Origin: a virus
DNA length: 64,000 nt
Strand: one strand, 5' to 3'
Virus record (IMG/VR): IMGVR_UViG_3300020203_000013
Coordinates: 38,269-102,268 of that record
The notes under the pieces: generated by a model
The model's database searches: none
Told to the model about the DNA's origin: nothing
The model's input: only the letters and a program-made list of their open reading frames with translations
Made by a program: the position numbers and the translations under genes
Shown: one piece after another, positions 33,603 to 42,035 of the stretch
How positions within the stretch are numbered: the first letter of the stretch is position 1
Layout: each line of letters begins with the position of its first letter

Positions 33603-35186
33603 ATGAGTAAAACTAAACAAGACCTTACTAAGTATACTGGAGACAGTGTTGGATTAATCGGATTAAATCGGGAGTGGAAACTTTGCCACATTCCTTTCTT
33701 AATCGAGCACGATGTTTTTGGTGCTTTAGCTTTACAGGGCTCTTCTGGGACAGGTAAAACTACCATTGTTAAGAAGCTAGGTATACTAAATGAACTTGCT
33801 ACTGGAGAGGGGTGGGGTATTTACTCTGCCGATAAAGCTAGGTATGAAGATTTCGTAGGGTGTCCGATTCCTAATAAAGAGACGCACAAGATGGACATCT
33901 TTACGATGCCTAATTCTATTGCCACTAAGTCTGTAATTTTGATAGATGAAATTAATAGAGCTACATATGAGAACCAAGAAAAATGGTTATCTTTAATTGC
34001 AGGTAGAGAGATTGACGGTTTTAAGACTAAAATTAGATACGTATTTACTGCAATGAATCCTGTTATGGGAACTGATAATGACGTTTATGAGGGGGTGCAG
34101 CCTTTGGATAAAGCTCTCGGAGAGAGAATGATAGGCTTAATAGATATTCCCTCTCTAGGTAGTATGGAAGATTCTGAAAAAAGAAAAATGATTTTAAAAA
34201 GTGCCGTCAATCAAACTCGCTGGCACCCAACTGAGGAGTTAGTGCAGTTGCACATTGACTTCATCTCTAGAGCTAGAGAGCACTACGAGGAAGCTAAGTA
34301 TATGTTTTTAGAGCAAGTTGCTGAGTATGTAGATATTGTTCAATCTGATTTGAGGAAAGAAACTAAAAATACCCTTAAGATTGAGGCTAGACGTGCTCAA
34401 TTTATGTTGATGAACATTCTGGCTACTTATGCTCTTGAAGCGGCTTCAAAAGCTGGGACAAATGAGTCTAAAGTTCTTGAGTCGGCGGCTGAAGCTGCAT
34501 TGCTCTCTAGCTTTCCAAATACCCTATGGGAGCAGAACGTAAATAAGGCCCAACTGTCTGAGGCTCATAAGCGAGCCAAGGGGTGTTTAACTATTAGCCT
34601 TGAAGCATTGAAATCAGGTATTCATAATCAAACTGATTTACTTAAGGCCATATCTGAGGTTCTCTCAGCGGTAAGTGAAGGTAAACCTAAAGAAGTTGTA
34701 TCTAAGATGATTAACGTTAACTTACCTCTTAAAGAATCCAATGTATTTAATTACTTTTCTTATGTAGCATCAGTAGTTGATGGATTAACTGATAGTGGTA
34801 AACAGAAACAGACGCTAATGAAGGAGCAAGAGTTTTCTAGATTTGAGAAAATATATAATGAGATTATTGAATCTCCTGAGATGACTAAATATAAAGCACT
34901 CTCTAGTGAGTTGTCTACAATACATGAGCCTCTGAAGAAGGAACAGTTTATTGCAAAGAACTACCCTGATTTTGTTCTCAAGGATTTGGACTCCAGTGAA
35001 AGTGACCAAGTTTCCCAATTAAACTGCGTACTAGAGAACGGATATTTTAATGTTCCATTAGCAATGATTGAAATGAATAAGATTAAAATGGAATCTATAA
35101 ATGATCTTATGACTTTTGTTGATAGTATTTCAGAGGGAAGTGCTAAGTTTCATAGCATCAGAGAGTCATATGCCGCTACAAAGTAA
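33603..35186 (+). CDS. MoxR-type AAA+ ATPase
   Basis: A 527-aa protein with Walker A LQGSSGTGKTTIVKK near 46-60, Walker B VILIDEINRATYE near 113-125 and sensor YVFTAMNPVMGTDNDVYEGV. This is the order of MoxR/RavA-like ATPases, which work with VWA-domain partners. The partner gene follows directly with a 17-bp overlap. I chose ATG 33603 (MSKTKQDL) over an in-frame upstream ATG at 33567, because GAG sits just before it and the extra 12 residues look untranslated. It may remodel protein complexes or insert metal cofactors. Confidence 0.85.
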   Translation: MSKTKQDLTKYTGDSVGLIGLNREWKLCHIPFLIEHDVFGALALQGSSGTGKTTIVKKLGILNELATGEGWGIYSADKARYEDFVGCPIPNKETHKMDIFTMPNSIATKSVILIDEINRATYENQEKWLSLIAGREIDGFKTKIRYVFTAMNPVMGTDNDVYEGVQPLDKALGERMIGLIDIPSLGSMEDSEKRKMILKSAVNQTRWHPTEELVQLHIDFISRAREHYEEAKYMFLEQVAEYVDIVQSDLRKETKNTLKIEARRAQFMLMNILATYALEAASKAGTNESKVLESAAEAALLSSFPNTLWEQNVNKAQLSEAHKRAKGCLTISLEALKSGIHNQTDLLKAISEVLSAVSEGKPKEVVSKMINVNLPLKESNVFNYFSYVASVVDGLTDSGKQKQTLMKEQEFSRFEKIYNEIIESPEMTKYKALSSELSTIHEPLKKEQFIAKNYPDFVLKDLDSSESDQVSQLNCVLENGYFNVPLAMIEMNKIKMESINDLMTFVDSISEGSAKFHSIRESYAATK

Positions 35187-36744
35187 AAAGAAGCTAAAGT
35201 TTGATCTTCCAGAAAGTGCTGAAGATTTAACTCTCAAGATCCTAGACAACTATCCTAGGGAGAGGGATTCTGCCTCTCTAAAGAAAGTTCTAGGGGTAGG
35301 TCAGATTAAATATGCTGATCTAGTAGGGGGTCAAAAAGTAACTGCTGCGGTCGTAAACACAAAACCCTATACTTTACTTTTTGGGAAAGAGTTTATTGAA
35401 GAGAACTTAGAGGATATGGATGATTTAGTTTATCTTCTAAGTCATGAGTTAACCCACTTAGTTCTAGACCACTTTGCTGATGATATTCTAAAAGAATTTA
35501 AAGATAGAAAATTAGGACAACCTGCTATGCATATCATAGTAGATTGTCAGGTAAATGCTACTGTATATAACTCTTTAAAGGAAGAGAAGTACCTTAAGTT
35601 TATTAAAGACTACTACTATAAAGATATTGTTCCATATTGTTTTTTTAGACCTGATGGTGATCCTAAGTACGTATCTGAGGGTATAAATGAGGAGGCCAAG
35701 AAGAGACTAGGAAATACAGATGACCCTAGATCGAATATCAGTCACGAAGATTTAATATTAAAAGAGCTTGATCCTGAGTTGAGAAAAAGCTTTACTGATG
35801 CTCACGCAAAGCTATACTCTGAAGGTGGAATTTCCAATAAAGAGTTAATAGATGTGTTGATGCCTTGGTTTGAGCAAGAACAACAAAAGCAGGATGCCTT
35901 TCAAGAGATACTAGAAAAGTTGCTTGGTAATCACAGTGATCTAGGTAAAGGTAAGAGTTGTGGATCTCCTGGTCTGTCCGATTTAACTGAGACTGTGGCC
36001 AACAACTACCTTAACAGGGATAAAAAAGAAGAGGCGGGGAATGGGGAGGAAGGCGGAGGAAGCTCTGAAAAAGACGGGGGACGTAAAGCTGGAGAGGGGG
36101 GCCCAAAGAGGGACCAGATGGTTGAGATTGTTATTGAGTCTGCTGAACATGCTAGGCACGTCAGGAAGCAGATCAAGGACGTGAGAACCATTAGTCCTAG
36201 TGCCAGAATTTATAGAGCTATAGATCAGTATAGCCCTAAAACAGCTACTAGAAGCGTAGTGCCTAATTTTTATGATAGAAGGACTTCTGCAATCTATTCA
36301 ACTACAGGGGAAGTTCCCGTCTTTCATAAAATAACAAACTTAGGATCTAAAGTTCTAGTCCCTTGTTATTTGGACGTTTCTGGGTCTCAGGGTCATGTTA
36401 TCCCACACACTATACCCGTGGTAAGTAAGCTAAAAAAATTGATAGGTAATGTGGTTTTCTGTTTTTCTACTTATGTTAGCGATACCAACATCAACGTACT
36501 TAAAACTGGTAGCTATGACACCAGTGGTGGAACTGACTTTAATCCAGTACTAGAGCATATACTTAAAAATAGGTATAAACAGGCCGTAATACTAACAGAT
36601 GGAGAAGCTTATGCCGACCCAAAACTGTTAGATCGGATTAAAAAAATGAGGGTTAAGATTACTGTAGGTTGGACTTGTAGTAAACCCTCTCTTTTTCCAC
36701 TATCTGAGATAGCTGAAAAAACATTCTTTGTATTTGATAACTAA
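35170..36744 (+). CDS. VWA-domain metallopeptidase-like protein
   Basis: A 524-aa protein with an N-terminal zinc site (LSHELTHLVLDHF, then VDCQVNATVY) like the DUF2201-type putative metallopeptidases. A Gly/Glu-rich linker follows (EAGNGEEGGGSSEKDGG). The C-terminal VWA-like domain has a MIDAS set: LDVSGSQ, GGTDFNP and ILTDGE. The HELTH plus VWA architecture is often next to MoxR-type ATPases, as here with a 17-bp overlap. ATG 35170 is chosen because the upstream start at 35116 would overlap the ATPase gene by 71 bp. Confidence 0.8.
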   Translation: MPLQSKKKLKFDLPESAEDLTLKILDNYPRERDSASLKKVLGVGQIKYADLVGGQKVTAAVVNTKPYTLLFGKEFIEENLEDMDDLVYLLSHELTHLVLDHFADDILKEFKDRKLGQPAMHIIVDCQVNATVYNSLKEEKYLKFIKDYYYKDIVPYCFFRPDGDPKYVSEGINEEAKKRLGNTDDPRSNISHEDLILKELDPELRKSFTDAHAKLYSEGGISNKELIDVLMPWFEQEQQKQDAFQEILEKLLGNHSDLGKGKSCGSPGLSDLTETVANNYLNRDKKEEAGNGEEGGGSSEKDGGRKAGEGGPKRDQMVEIVIESAEHARHVRKQIKDVRTISPSARIYRAIDQYSPKTATRSVVPNFYDRRTSAIYSTTGEVPVFHKITNLGSKVLVPCYLDVSGSQGHVIPHTIPVVSKLKKLIGNVVFCFSTYVSDTNINVLKTGSYDTSGGTDFNPVLEHILKNRYKQAVILTDGEAYADPKLLDRIKKMRVKITVGWTCSKPSLFPLSEIAEKTFFVFDN

Positions 36745-37388
36745 TGGACTCCAATAAAGACCTGCAAAATTTAAAGAGGGTATACAAGTCCTGCTTATTA
36801 AAGATTGAAGGTCTTTACTCAGATGCAACTGTTTTACCCTCTAAGGATAAAATAATTAGATGCATGGAGGGAGTAAAGTTAGAGGATATAAAGGTTGTTA
36901 TTATAGGTCAGGACCCCTTCCATGGTCAGGGCCAAGCTAACGGGTTAGCCTTTTCAGTTGATGAGGGTATTGAATTGCCACCACCTTTAAAGAACATATT
37001 CAAAGAAATTAAATCAGATTTAAACATAAGTAACTCTTCTGGTAACTTAATAAAGTGGAAAAATCAAGGAGTTCTTCTACTTAATAAGGTCTTAACCGTA
37101 GAGCTTGATAAGGCTGGGTCTCATAAAGAGGTGATTGGCTGGGAAAGCTTTACTGAGGAATTAGTTAGTATCATATCTAAGGTAGGCTCTAATGTGGTAT
37201 TTATGCTATGGGGCAATGATGCTAAAAGCCTTCAACCTTTAGTAGATGAGAAAAGGCATTTAGTTCTCACCGCTACCCACCCCTCTCCTTTATCGGCTAG
37301 TAAGGGGTTTTTTGGCTGCAAACACTTCTCTAAAGCTAATAAGTATTTAATTGAAAATAAAAGAAGTGCTATTGATTGGTCGGTGTGA
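36744..37388 (+). CDS. ung: Uracil-DNA glycosylase
   Basis: A 214-aa family 1 enzyme. VVIIGQDPFHGQGQANGLAF holds the water-activating Asp. It also has the central NVVFMLWGNDAK and the HPSPLSASKGF DNA-binding loop. All motifs are complete, in a normal length. It removes uracil from DNA, so this phage DNA presumably contains normal thymine. The start overlaps the preceding stop by one base. Repair by this enzyme joins the nearby exonuclease and the Vsr-like gene as DNA-maintenance functions. Confidence 0.95.
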   Translation: MDSNKDLQNLKRVYKSCLLKIEGLYSDATVLPSKDKIIRCMEGVKLEDIKVVIIGQDPFHGQGQANGLAFSVDEGIELPPPLKNIFKEIKSDLNISNSSGNLIKWKNQGVLLLNKVLTVELDKAGSHKEVIGWESFTEELVSIISKVGSNVVFMLWGNDAKSLQPLVDEKRHLVLTATHPSPLSASKGFFGCKHFSKANKYLIENKRSAIDWSV

Positions 37389-37400
37389 TATAACTAGACT

Positions 37401-37904
37401 ATGCCTATTTACGAATATGAATGCAGTAGGTGTAGTTATTTTGAAGTAACTCAGTCCATAAAGGATGGAGTCCTACTAAAATGTATTAACCCTGAGTGTG
37501 ATGGATCAGTTAATAAATTAATATCTAGCGGTAATTTTATTCTAGAAGGATCGGGCTTTACTCAACGGATTGTAAAAATGCCAAAAAAGCAAAGCAGAAG
37601 TAATCAGAATAACTTAATTCTTGCAGAGCAACTTATAACTCTGTTGCTAGTTTTTCAAATAGTCGATGGTATCTTAACCTATGTGGGAGTGTCTGGAGGA
37701 TTTTCCGATGAAGAAAATCCACTAGTTAGGTCCGTTGTTGACTTAGTAGGGCTGGGATTAGGGTTGTTTTTAGTTAAGTCTTGTGCTATAATGGTGCTGT
37801 TGAAGATTAGAAAATATGCTGTTAATTTTATTGGTTTTCTTTTCTGCGCTGCTCTGGCGTACACCTTTGCAGTTCTATCTTGGATTTATATAATTTTTTC
37901 TTAA
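37401..37904 (+). CDS. FmdB-type zinc ribbon fused to a DUF5658-like membrane domain
   Basis: A 167-aa protein. The N-terminal 45 residues are an FmdB-type ribbon: MPIYEYECSRC, then LKCINPECDGSVNKLIS, with CxxC and CxxxxC. A basic linker (PKKQSRSNQ) leads to three membrane helices with VFQIVDGILTYVGV and DEENPLVRSVVD, similar to DUF5658 (Asp in helix 1, E-x-NP between helices). I know no characterised protein with this combination. It follows ung by 12 bp. Confidence 0.75.
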   Translation: MPIYEYECSRCSYFEVTQSIKDGVLLKCINPECDGSVNKLISSGNFILEGSGFTQRIVKMPKKQSRSNQNNLILAEQLITLLLVFQIVDGILTYVGVSGGFSDEENPLVRSVVDLVGLGLGLFLVKSCAIMVLLKIRKYAVNFIGFLFCAALAYTFAVLSWIYIIFS

Positions 37905-37913
37905 AGGAACAAT

Positions 37914-38492
37914 ATGAAAGATTTTTTTAGTAAACTGTTTAATCAAGTTAAAGAGGCGATTAGAAGGTTCTTGGATACTAATGCTAGTAGTCCTAGTCCC
38001 ACTCCAGTTGTTACTCCTATACAGCTACCTATCCCGACTCCTACCCCAACGCTTTCACCCGTACCGCCAGTATTAACTCCAAGTGAGGAAGAGGAGCCTG
38101 CTGTAAGTGATCCTTATGGATTCATCACTTCTTTTCTATGGAAACCGGAATCTGATACTACTCCAAAGGGCATAGTAATTAGTGTAAGTTCTGATACTCT
38201 TAGGGCAGAAGATGTCAGAGTCACTCTGAAAGACTCTTTTGGTAAGATTATTAAAGCCAATGATAAGTATAATATGGGTGGACTATTACGGGGCAATAAA
38301 CTTCCAGGTCATAAGTATGGAAGATTTAACTTTAAACCTGGTGGAAGTGCTGAATCCTACTCACCATCAAAACCTCTTACTGTCTCCTTTACTTTAGTGT
38401 TAAATGGTAAATCCACTCCTATTAAGGTAATGGATAAGTTTTCAATAGAAATTAAAGATCCCTCAAAAAGACTTGATTCAAGGTCAAGGTAA
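37914..38492 (+). CDS. Pro-rich-linker protein, unknown C-terminal domain
   Basis: A 192-aa protein. An amphipathic basic N-terminal helix (FFSKLFNQVKEAIRRFLDTN) is followed by a Pro/Thr/Ser linker (PTPTPTLSPVPPVLTPSEEE) and a beta-rich domain (GIVISVSSDTLRAEDVRVTL). Immunoglobulin-like folds have similar patterns. AAAGGAAC precedes ATG 37914. It is the last gene of the operon, 5 bp before a terminator. Function unknown. Confidence 0.7.
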   Translation: MKDFFSKLFNQVKEAIRRFLDTNASSPSPTPVVTPIQLPIPTPTPTLSPVPPVLTPSEEEEPAVSDPYGFITSFLWKPESDTTPKGIVISVSSDTLRAEDVRVTLKDSFGKIIKANDKYNMGGLLRGNKLPGHKYGRFNFKPGGSAESYSPSKPLTVSFTLVLNGKSTPIKVMDKFSIEIKDPSKRLDSRSR

Positions 38493-38497
38493 AAAGA

Positions 38498-38522
38498 AAG
38501 GGAGCCTAGGCTCCCTTTTTAT
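38498..38522. terminator. Bidirectional terminator between convergent genes
   Basis: AAAGGGAGCC and GGCTCCCTTT form a near-perfect stem with a 2-4 nt tip. T-runs follow on both strands (TTTTTATT on plus, TTTCTTTTT on minus). It separates the plus operon ending at 38492 from the minus gene ending at 38544. Confidence 0.9.
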
Positions 38523-38543
38523 TATCTGTAATAAGCTTATTAA

Positions 38544-38777
38544 TTAACTAGGAAATTTAGTAGAGATACAAAAAGCTAAAGCTTCTCGTTTATCAGTTCC
38601 GCTACCATCAAAAGTTCTAGAACTATTTGAGGCTAAATGACATCTAACAACGTATTGATCATTAGCTAGTCGTTTAATAAAGTCTAAGTCAGTGGAACAG
38701 TCATAATTAGCTGCTGTATAATTTAACATAGCAGTGCATGACTTGAAGTTATTTAAAAGATACTGTTTACTAGGCAT
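38544..38777 (-). CDS. Small Cys-containing hypothetical protein
   Basis: A 77-aa protein with four Cys (CTAM, DCST, RCHL, FCIS) and a Tyr/Leu-rich N-terminus (MPSKQYLLNNFKS). The start has a weak GGAG at 12-13 nt spacing. It lies between the terminator and the glycan genes. No family recognised. Confidence 0.6.
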   Translation of the reverse strand: MPSKQYLLNNFKSCTAMLNYTAANYDCSTDLDFIKRLANDQYVVRCHLASNSSRTFDGSGTDKREALAFCISTKFPS

Positions 38778-38834
38778 AGTAGGTATTAGTCTCCGTAAGT
38801 ATTGGATATTTTTACACCTTTTAAATAGTACAAC

Positions 38835-39932
38835 TTAACTGTTGACTACTTCAAGTGCCGAATTTACAATGTACTTTAGCTGATTTTCATTTAAGTCTGG
38901 GAAACTTGGAAGATTAAAACCTAGTTTATAGATTTCTTCACAGTTAGTAAGGGGAACTGGTGTCTTTATATCAAACCCCTTCATGAGGTGGATTGGAGTA
39001 AACACTGACCTAGTATCTACATTCTTTTTTGACATCTCACTTTGAAACTTAGAGTAGTTAATAGTGTTTGGTAATTTAAATACAGGCATCCACTCAGAAC
39101 TGTCTATAGATGGCCATACGTTGGTGATAGGGGAACCTTCAAATCGTGTCCTATAGAATGATGCTAGGGCTTTCTTTTTATGGGTTATTCCGGCTAGCTC
39201 TTCTAACTGTGCAGTACCTATAGCGGCCTGAATGTTGGTCATCCTAAAGTTATGACCTGGACCATCGTGGATAAAACCACCAATATGAGATTGGCTCTTC
39301 AGAAGTCTAAGTTTTTTACTTAACTCCAGGTTATTAGTGCAAACACATCCACCCTCTCCTGTTGTAATATTTTTGTTAGCGAAGAAAGAAAAAGATGATG
39401 CTACTCCTAAACTGCCGACAGCTTTACCATCGGGCATAAAGCAGTTGAATGCCTCTGCACTATCCTCAATTAAGTGAATGGAATTTGAATTACAGAAGTC
39501 TATTAAGTAATTCATATCAGGTGCATCACTATAAAGTTCGGGCACCATAATAGCTTTAGTCTTTTTACTTAAGCATTGTTTTAGTTTATCTAAATCCATT
39601 TGAAAGTTATTATCAGAATCTACTAGCACCGCTGTGGAGCCAGATAGGTTGATAGAGCTTATAGTTGCTGCATAAGTTAAGCTGGGAGTAATTACCTCGT
39701 CACCGTAACCTATATTCAAGCCCCTGAGGATGAGTAATAAGGAAACTGATCCATTAAAGGTACTAAGAGTGTTACTAATTCCTAAAGCCTTAGATATGGA
39801 TTTTTCAAACTTGTCTATGTAATCTCCCCTAGAACTAATCCAATTAGAGTCTATACAATCCAGAACATACTTTCTTTGGTTCTTAGCTTTATGAGGTTCG
39901 TATACTGGTATTAAACTCTTTGGCTTATACAT
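38835..39932 (-). CDS. DegT/DnrJ/EryC1 sugar aminotransferase
   Basis: A 365-aa PLP enzyme. SNWISSRGDYIDKFEKSI near the N-terminus, TFNGSVSLLLILRGL, IEDSAEAFNC and FANKNITTGEGG (with the PLP-binding Lys) are all typical. The end GHNFRMTNIQAAIG is also conserved. It transfers an amino group to a keto-sugar nucleotide for glycan building. I chose ATG 39932, which overlaps the preceding stop as TAATG and follows GGAGAG, rather than the in-frame ATG at 39959. Confidence 0.92.
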   Translation of the reverse strand: MYKPKSLIPVYEPHKAKNQRKYVLDCIDSNWISSRGDYIDKFEKSISKALGISNTLSTFNGSVSLLLILRGLNIGYGDEVITPSLTYAATISSINLSGSTAVLVDSDNNFQMDLDKLKQCLSKKTKAIMVPELYSDAPDMNYLIDFCNSNSIHLIEDSAEAFNCFMPDGKAVGSLGVASSFSFFANKNITTGEGGCVCTNNLELSKKLRLLKSQSHIGGFIHDGPGHNFRMTNIQAAIGTAQLEELAGITHKKKALASFYRTRFEGSPITNVWPSIDSSEWMPVFKLPNTINYSKFQSEMSKKNVDTRSVFTPIHLMKGFDIKTPVPLTNCEEIYKLGFNLPSFPDLNENQLKYIVNSALEVVNS

Positions 39933-40975
39933 TATAGGCTCTCCAAAAACTCTTTCCAATCCGACCGAACTTTATCCTTAGAGAACTCTTTCAAGACTAA
40001 CTCCCTGCCATTCTTGGATATATACTCAGCCAATTGCCTATTGTTTAACAGTTCTTTTAGAATTGAATTCAGTTCTCCTAGGTTATCTGAGAAAAATGCA
40101 TGTACCCCGTTTGTAATTAAGTCGGAAGGTTCGTAGGTTCCATCCCACTTACTGCCTCTCCAGTTGCCCAGATCTGGGCCCCAAGTAACTGTAGGTGTTC
40201 CTGTAAGCATGGCCTCTAGCATGTTATAAGTCAAGGATGCTGGTTTAGAGCCTAAGGCGAAGTATGCCTTAGCCTTCCTGTACGCCAGCCTCTGATCTTC
40301 CCAGGAAAGATGTCCTATGACCTCAGGATGCCCATCAGAGGTACCGCCATATGTCTTATGGGGAATGTCGGAAACTACCTGTAGATACTGAGGGGTATTA
40401 CTGATAAAGGATCGGCGGGCGAAAAAGTTATTAAAGGTTAACACGTAGTTATCTGTACCTTCCCAACCAAAGTAATCCTTTTCATTTACAAAGGGCCTGA
40501 TAACTCTAGTCATAGGTAAAGATCCTAGAATATTCTGCTCTTTAGGGGAACCTCTGACAACTTTAAGTCCTTGAGATATTAAAGGGGCCATAGCCACCTC
40601 TATCTCAGGCTGTTGTTGGGTATAAGTATGCCATATTACCGGCTTATGTTTAATTGCATCCCAGTTAGCTAATACCCCATAAGGCCAAGGACAACAGTGA
40701 CTTACTAGAACAATATCAAACTGATCTACTAGTTCTTTTGATACAATAGATGCCCCATGTATTTGCTTATTGGGACAGGACTTTCTAAATGAATCGATCC
40801 ACTCTTGATTGGCTGTCTTATTAATTGACTGTCTATATAATCCATCTGCTGGAATTGGATTTTGTGGGTCTAGGAAATGGCCAGTCGAAAACCAGTCATA
40901 TCCTAGCTCTGTAAAAAGAGTCATCAAGTCGAACTCCATAATTATGTGGTCGGAGCTAATGTGTAAAATCTTCAT
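39932..40975 (-). CDS. Glycosyltransferase (GT4-like), copy A
   Basis: A 347-aa protein beginning MKILHISSDHIIMEFDLMTL. The C-terminal part has YFALGSKPASLTYNMLEAML and TGTPTVTWGPDLG, the acceptor/donor-binding region of GT4-type enzymes. It is clearly paralogous to the protein at 44403-45425, with near-identical starts (MKIL-x-I-x-S) and C-terminal motifs. A promoter with TATAAT 6 nt before the ATG suggests leaderless translation. It adds a sugar to a phage-made or host glycan. Confidence 0.85.
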   Translation of the reverse strand: MKILHISSDHIIMEFDLMTLFTELGYDWFSTGHFLDPQNPIPADGLYRQSINKTANQEWIDSFRKSCPNKQIHGASIVSKELVDQFDIVLVSHCCPWPYGVLANWDAIKHKPVIWHTYTQQQPEIEVAMAPLISQGLKVVRGSPKEQNILGSLPMTRVIRPFVNEKDYFGWEGTDNYVLTFNNFFARRSFISNTPQYLQVVSDIPHKTYGGTSDGHPEVIGHLSWEDQRLAYRKAKAYFALGSKPASLTYNMLEAMLTGTPTVTWGPDLGNWRGSKWDGTYEPSDLITNGVHAFFSDNLGELNSILKELLNNRQLAEYISKNGRELVLKEFSKDKVRSDWKEFLESL

Positions 40976-40981
40976 AGACCT

Positions 40982-41009
40982 ATTATACCTTATTAATTGA
41001 TAATTTCAA
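40982..41009 (-). promoter_or_regulatory. Strong sigma70-type promoter, leaderless arrangement
   Basis: TTGAAA, a 16-bp spacer and TATAAT end only 6 nt before the ATG of the glycosyltransferase gene. Transcription would start at or next to the ATG, so the mRNA would lack a Shine-Dalgarno leader, and none is seen. It is back-to-back with the plus-strand promoter of the sugar-activation operon in a 76-bp gap. Confidence 0.65.
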
Positions 41010-41012
41010 ATG

Positions 41013-41041
41013 TAGACTTCTATCTAAATAGTTGATAAAAT
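41013..41041 (+). promoter_or_regulatory. Sigma70-type promoter of the sugar-activation operon
   Basis: TAGACT, a 17-bp spacer and TAAAAT end 10 nt before ATG 41052. The spacing leaves only a few leader bases and no Shine-Dalgarno sequence. It overlaps on the other strand with the region upstream of the minus-strand promoter, so the two may compete or share control. Confidence 0.45.
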
Positions 41042-41051
41042 ACACTCATCT

Positions 41052-42035
41052 ATGAGAATAATTGCACATCGGGGGAACTTAACGGGGCCAAACCCAGAAA
41101 TGGAGAATAATCCTTCTTACTTACTAAAGGCTTTGGGTGAGGGATATGACGTAGAAGTTGATGTATGGAAGACTCCAGATGGTCTATTTCTAGGTCATGA
41201 TATTCCAGATTATAAAATAGAAAGATCTTTTCTTTGTAATAAACGAGTTTGGTCTCATGCTAAGACTATAGAAACCTTTTACTTTTTGTCTCAGTTTAAA
41301 GACATAAATACCTTTTATCAAACTGAAGAAGATGTGGTGTTAACTAGTAGAGGTTTTTTCTGGTCTCATTCTAAAAATAAAGTATTTAATGAAAAAACTA
41401 TCTGTACTGATTTAAATCCTAATCCTAGTCATCTAAGTGGTCGTATAGATATTTATGGATTTTGCACAGATTACTGTTTAGAGGCCAGTTCTTACTTACC
41501 TAAGGAAAACAAATCCTTTCCGTTCAAACTATTGATACTAGATATTGATGGGGTAATGACTGACGGTACTAAAACATATGGACTATTAGGGGAAGTTTTA
41601 TCTAAGAAGTATTGTGACTTAGACTTTACCGCAATAAAAAGATTTAAGTCTGCTGGAATTAAAGTATGTTTTTTATCAGGAGATACTACAGTCAATGAGG
41701 AGATGGCGGAGTCTAGGAAGATAGACTTTTTTCATGCGCGGGCAGATAATGGAAACATAGATAAATCCGATTTTGTAAATAAACTTACCAATCACTATGG
41801 AGTTCATAAATCAGAAATGGCTTATGTAGGGGATGACTATTACGATTTAAGTATAATAGAGTCTCTTAAATTTACTTACTGTCCTTCTACCGCAAATGGT
41901 TGCATTAAAGAAAGATGTTCTAGGGTTCTAGACTCTCCTGGTGGTCATGGAGTAGTTGCTGAGTTGTATGAAATCCTTAAGGATGGGTTAGATTATGCCT
42001 TTCCAATAGACTCAATAGAGGTAAACCCTAAGTGA
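41052..42035 (+). CDS. Fusion: GDPD-like N-domain plus KdsC-type HAD phosphatase
   Basis: A 327-aa protein of two domains. Residues 1-150 begin MRIIAHRGN and have YDVEVDVWKT and LGHDIPDY, like the N-terminal part of glycerophosphodiester phosphodiesterases, but shorter. Residues 155-320 are a KdsC/CMP-acylneuraminate phosphatase-type HAD domain: LLILDIDGVMTDG, VCFLSGDTT, then YVGDDYYDLSIIE. The HAD part should dephosphorylate a sugar phosphate. It leads a four-gene operon with kinase, nucleotidyltransferase and isomerase domains. No ribosome site is seen. Confidence 0.85.
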   Translation: MRIIAHRGNLTGPNPEMENNPSYLLKALGEGYDVEVDVWKTPDGLFLGHDIPDYKIERSFLCNKRVWSHAKTIETFYFLSQFKDINTFYQTEEDVVLTSRGFFWSHSKNKVFNEKTICTDLNPNPSHLSGRIDIYGFCTDYCLEASSYLPKENKSFPFKLLILDIDGVMTDGTKTYGLLGEVLSKKYCDLDFTAIKRFKSAGIKVCFLSGDTTVNEEMAESRKIDFFHARADNGNIDKSDFVNKLTNHYGVHKSEMAYVGDDYYDLSIIESLKFTYCPSTANGCIKERCSRVLDSPGGHGVVAELYEILKDGLDYAFPIDSIEVNPK

